From Pseudomonas laurylsulfatiphila (GTDB lineage Bacteria > Pseudomonadota > Gammaproteobacteria > Pseudomonadales > Pseudomonadaceae): 64,000 nt of DNA. This document shows positions 61,037 to 64,000 of this stretch, one piece after another. Position numbers and translations under genes: made by a program. How positions within the stretch are numbered: position 1 is the stretch's first letter; every line of letters starts with the position of its first letter. The notes below the pieces were generated by a model. It was not told the origin of the DNA, did not search any database, and worked only from the letters and a program-made list of their open reading frames with translations. Where the stretch lies: assembly GCF_002934665.1 (NCBI RefSeq), contig NZ_NIRS01000009.1, positions 186,001 to 250,000 on the forward strand, read 5' to 3'.

Positions 61037-61438
61037 ATGCGTAGTTCCAACCGCGGTTTTACCCTGATCGAAATCATGATCGTGATTGCGATCATCGGGA
61101 TTGTCATGACCATTGCCGCCCCGAGTTTCACCGAGTACCTGAACAAGGGCCGTCGCGCGGAAGTGGCTGGTCTGCTTTCGGAGCAGGCGCAGCTCCTGGA
61201 GCGTTTCTACTCGCAGAAAAATGTCTACACCGATGCGACAGGCCTCAGCGCCGGCAATGACTACTACAGCATCACTCCAGCCCTGACCGACCAGACCTTT
61301 CTGCTGACGGCGGTACGCAAGGCTGACTCAAGCATGGCCACTGACAAATGCGGTGATCTGACCATCACCAACACCGGTGTGCTCGGTATGGTCAATGCGA
61401 AGTCCGGCCTGACCAGCAAAGACTGCTGGGGGCGCTGA
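61037..61438 (+). CDS. pilE: Minor pilin PilE
   Basis: The 133-residue prepilin MRSSNRG is followed by FTLIEIMIVIAIIGIVMTIAAPSFTEYLNKGRRAEV, a textbook type IV pilin helix with Glu5. The C-terminal part has two cysteines (TDKCGDL, KDCWGR) that would form the D-loop disulfide. It ends the operon; a GGGTGC/GCACCC hairpin (61450-61466) with only a weak T tract follows. Confidence 0.92.
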   Translation: MRSSNRGFTLIEIMIVIAIIGIVMTIAAPSFTEYLNKGRRAEVAGLLSEQAQLLERFYSQKNVYTDATGLSAGNDYYSITPALTDQTFLLTAVRKADSSMATDKCGDLTITNTGVLGMVNAKSGLTSKDCWGR

Positions 61439-61494
61439 GTTTCCTTTTCGGGTGCCTTTTGCACCCTCTGTCTATTTAACGATTGGATCAGAAC

Positions 61495-62595
61495 ATGACC
61501 AGGCAACAGCAAGTGGTGATTGTCGGCGGTGGGGTGATTGGCTTGCTGACGGCCTTCAATCTCGCCTCCGAAGTGCAAAGCGTTGTGCTGCTGGATCGCT
61601 CGAACGTCGGTCAGGAATCGTCCTGGGCCGGTGGCGGCATCGTTTCGCCACTTTACCCGTGGCGCTACAGCCCGGCGGTCACTGCGTTGGCTCACTGGTC
61701 CCAGGACTTTTATCCACAACTGGGCGAGCGCTTGTTCGCCGCCACCGGTGTTGATCCTGAAGTGCATACCACCGGTCTGTATTGGCTGGATCTGGATGAC
61801 GAGGCTGAAGCACTGGCCTGGGCTGCCCGGGAACATCGTCCGTTGAGTGCCGTTGATATCTCGGCGGCACACGACGCGGTGCCAGTGCTGGGCAGCGGTT
61901 TTTCCCGGGCGATCTATATGGCCGACGTCGCCAATGTGCGTAACCCGCGTCTGGTGAAGTCGCTCAAGGCTGCGTTGCTGGCGCTGCCGAACGTGACAAT
62001 CCATGAGCAGTGCGAAGTCAGCGGGTTTGTTCGTGACGGCAGCAAAGTGGTTGGCGTGCAGACCGCCACCGGTGTTGTTCTCGGCGATCAAGTCGTTCTG
62101 ACGGCGGGAGCCTGGAGCGGTGAATTGCTCAAGTGTCTTGATCTGACGCTGCCGGTCGAGCCGGTGAAAGGGCAGATGATTCTCTACAAGTGCGCGGCGG
62201 ATTTCCTGCCAAGCATGGTCCTGGCCAAGGGCCGTTATGCGATTCCCCGGCGCGACGGACACATACTGATCGGCAGTACGCTGGAGCATGAAGGTTTTGA
62301 CAAGACGCCGACCGGGGCGGCACTGGAAAGCCTGAAGGCGTCGGCGGTGGAATTGATCCCGGCACTGGCCGATGCCGAAGTGGTGGGGCACTGGGCTGGA
62401 TTGCGCCCGGGATCACCCGAGGGCATTCCCTATATCGGCCCGGTGCCGGGGTTTGAGGGGCTCTGGCTCAACTGTGGGCATTACCGTAACGGACTGGTGT
62501 TGGCGCCGGCGTCATGTCAGTTGTTTGCCGATGTGATGCTGGGTCGTACGCCGATTATCGATCCGACGCCTTATGCGCCTGCTGGAAGACTTTGA
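61495..62595 (+). CDS. thiO: Glycine oxidase ThiO-type FAD enzyme
   Basis: The 366-residue flavoprotein has the N-terminal dinucleotide motif VVIVGGGVIGLLTAFNLA, SSWAGGGIVSPLYPWRYS near residue 43, a substrate part with VEPVKGQMILYK, GHILIGSTLEHEGFD, WAGLRPGSPEGIPYIGPV and a second FAD contact NCGHYRNGLVLAP. It oxidises glycine to iminoacetate for the thiazole part of thiamine; a general D-amino-acid oxidase role is also possible. ATG at 61495 is preferred to a TTG four codons earlier. Position between pilE and pilR matches other Pseudomonas. Confidence 0.9.
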   Translation: MTRQQQVVIVGGGVIGLLTAFNLASEVQSVVLLDRSNVGQESSWAGGGIVSPLYPWRYSPAVTALAHWSQDFYPQLGERLFAATGVDPEVHTTGLYWLDLDDEAEALAWAAREHRPLSAVDISAAHDAVPVLGSGFSRAIYMADVANVRNPRLVKSLKAALLALPNVTIHEQCEVSGFVRDGSKVVGVQTATGVVLGDQVVLTAGAWSGELLKCLDLTLPVEPVKGQMILYKCAADFLPSMVLAKGRYAIPRRDGHILIGSTLEHEGFDKTPTGAALESLKASAVELIPALADAEVVGHWAGLRPGSPEGIPYIGPVPGFEGLWLNCGHYRNGLVLAPASCQLFADVMLGRTPIIDPTPYAPAGRL

Positions 62596-62603
62596 ACAAA
62601 ACA

Positions 62604-62680
62604 CAAAAGATCGCAGCCTGCGGCAGCTCCTACAGGAGGTACGCTCCCAGGTAGCCGCTGCCGCAGGCTGCGATCTTTTT
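62604..62680. repeat. Inverted repeat, CTGCCGCAGGCTGCGATC type
   Basis: Arms of about 23 bases (AAAAGATCGCAGCCTGCGGC and its inverse) at 62605-62627 and 62657-62679. It is the same family as the element after radA and likewise lies between convergent genes. Confidence 0.85.
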
Positions 62681-62686
62681 AAAGCC

Positions 62687-64000
62687 TCAATCCAGCCCTA
62701 ACTTCTTGAGCCTGTAACGCATCGACCTGAATGACAGATTCAACCGCTGCGCCGCCGCCGTGCGGTTCCAGCGGGTTTCCTCCAGGGCCTGGAGCAGCAG
62801 TTGGCGTTCGACGTTTTCCAGATAGGTGTCCAGATTGTCTATCCGGGTCAGGTCCGGCATTCCACCTTCAGCTGCGCAATTGCCTTCAGCCAGGCGCAGG
62901 TCACCGGCTTCGATCTGATTGTCCTCGCACAAGGTGTGAGCCCGTTCGAGCATATTTTCCAGCTCCCGCACATTGCCCGGGAAGCGATAGCTTTTCAGCG
63001 CATCGAGGGCTTGGGAGTGGAGTCTGGCTGCCTGTTGAGCCGTATCGGCGGCCAGGCGCTTGAGTATGTGGCTGGCCAGCATCTCGATGTCATCACGACG
63101 TTCGCGCAGGGGCGGCACCCGGAGTTCGATCACATTCAAACGGTAGTAAAGATCATGCCGAAATCGCCCAGCGGCGACTTCGGCGCCAAGGTCTTTGTGT
63201 GTGGCACAGAGAATGCGCACATCCACCGCCACTTCCTGTTGCCCACCGACGCTGCGTATGGCTTTCTCCTGAATGGCGCGTAGCAGTTTGACCTGCATTG
63301 CCAGCGGCAGGTCGGCCACTTCGTCGAGGAGCAGGGTGCCGCCGTGAGCGGTCTGGAACAGACCGGGTTTGTCTTCGATAGCGCCGCTGAAGCTGCCTTT
63401 GCGATGGCCGAAAAACTCGCTCTCCAACAGTTCCGAGGGAATTGCCGCACAGTTGATCGCAATGAACGGCTGCTTGGCGCGGGGGCTTTGATCATGGATC
63501 AGGCGCGCGACCAATTCCTTGCCACTGCCGGATTCTCCGCTGATGTATACCGTCGCATGACTGTTGGCCAGTTTGGTGATGTGTTTACGCAGGTTGCGCA
63601 TGGGTAATGAGTCGCCCAGCAAGCGGCGATCGATGTCGACCCCGCGGGCAGGAAGCAGCAGGGCGCTGGTGACCAGTTCACGCAGGCGCGTAAGGTCCAC
63701 CGGTTTGGTGAGGAAGTCGAATGCTCCGGCCTTGAGCACATTGATAGCGGTTTCGAGACTGGCATAGGCGGTGATCATCGCCACCTGGACGTGAGGGTGA
63801 CGTTGCTGGATGTGCTGTACCAATTCCAGGCCGGTGCCATCCGGCAATTGCATGTCGGTCAGGCAGAGATCGAATGTTTCGCTTTTCAGCAGCGATTGCG
63901 CTTCGCCGACATTACGGGCGTTGAACGTCTCCAGTTTCATCCTTCCCAGGGTGATTTCCAGGAGTTCGCGTATGTCTGGTTCGTCATCGACGATCAAGAC
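62687..64000 (-). CDS. pilR: Sigma-54-dependent response regulator PilR, 5' end cut
   Basis: The frame is open to the window edge and lacks only the first few codons. A receiver domain (IVDDEPDIREL, phospho-acceptor Asp in LTDMQLPDG, ITAYAS, FLTKPVD) is followed by the AAA+ domain with Walker A GESGSGKELVA and GGTLLLDEVADLP, and a Fis-type HTH (WNRTAAAQRLNLSFRSMRYRLKKLGLD). The L1 loop, usually GAFTGA, is GSFSGA. With the PilS sensor expected beyond the edge, it activates RpoN-dependent pilA transcription in P. aeruginosa. Its convergence with thiO and linkage to minor pilins support the name. Confidence 0.94.
   Translation of the reverse strand, partial: VLIVDDEPDIRELLEITLGRMKLETFNARNVGEAQSLLKSETFDLCLTDMQLPDGTGLELVQHIQQRHPHVQVAMITAYASLETAINVLKAGAFDFLTKPVDLTRLRELVTSALLLPARGVDIDRRLLGDSLPMRNLRKHITKLANSHATVYISGESGSGKELVARLIHDQSPRAKQPFIAINCAAIPSELLESEFFGHRKGSFSGAIEDKPGLFQTAHGGTLLLDEVADLPLAMQVKLLRAIQEKAIRSVGGQQEVAVDVRILCATHKDLGAEVAAGRFRHDLYYRLNVIELRVPPLRERRDDIEMLASHILKRLAADTAQQAARLHSQALDALKSYRFPGNVRELENMLERAHTLCEDNQIEAGDLRLAEGNCAAEGGMPDLTRIDNLDTYLENVERQLLLQALEETRWNRTAAAQRLNLSFRSMRYRLKKLGLD

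Overview
The window is a chromosomal segment of a Pseudomonas of the fluorescens/putida type. Evidence: the GC-rich coding style; about sixteen REP-type palindromes with the GWGGGAGCGAGC or TAGGAGCTGGC cores common in that group; and a core gene order (radA, mapZ, cstA, ybdD-like, yjiA-like / glyA, morA, ettA / fklB, ispB, rplU, rpmA, obgE, proB, rpsT, murJ, ribF, ileS, lspA, fkpB, ispH, minor pilins, thiO, pilR) that matches my memory of Pseudomonas chromosomes. No rRNA, tRNA, CRISPR array, transposase or prophage gene was seen. Most of the window is core chromosome.

Layout. 1-1.4 kb: 5' part of a type II dehydroquinase gene and a LysR regulator. 1.4-6.4 kb: trmA coupled to a purine permease, a small secreted protein, a DJ-1-like protein without its catalytic residues, and an MFS exporter. 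6.5-9.6 kb: cyanide-insensitive quinol oxidase operon (cioA, cioB, DUF2474) behind a perfect ANR/FNR box. 9.6-13.2 kb: rlmG, a LuxR-type quorum regulator broken by one in-frame TGA, fpr and mscL. 13.2-19.2 kb: an AT-rich gene-free stretch with a pentanucleotide repeat, then radA, mapZ, cstA and its partners. 19.3-23.6 kb: a dicarboxylate transporter with two GntR regulators, and a tandem pair of unrecognised paralogues. 23.8-31.2 kb: glyA, the large c-di-GMP protein MorA and ettA. 31.4-44.5 kb: gdhA, a GreB-like factor, lipoproteins, a Lon-like protease and several small conserved proteins, one behind a Fur-like box. 44.7-57.9 kb: isoprenoid, ribosome, proline, riboflavin, peptidoglycan-flippase and lipoprotein-maturation housekeeping genes. 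57.8-64 kb: a type IV minor pilin cluster, thiO and the start-proximal part of pilR (cut by the window end).

How the genes connect. Two c-di-GMP proteins (a PilZ adaptor and MorA) and the pilus genes point to surface and motility control. Carbon use is represented by cstA, whose start codon lies between two AANAANAA Hfq/Crc motifs, and by the dicarboxylate transporter, whose upstream region holds two identical GGTCTTACC sites. Respiratory flexibility comes from the cio operon. The most notable departures from the expected pattern are the nonsense-mutated LuxR gene, the DJ-1-like pseudoenzyme, the minor pilin cluster in which a 137-residue secreted protein with a calcium-loop motif sits where a large pilY1 would be expected, the fimT-like gene inverted against ispH, and the orphan paralogue pair before glyA.
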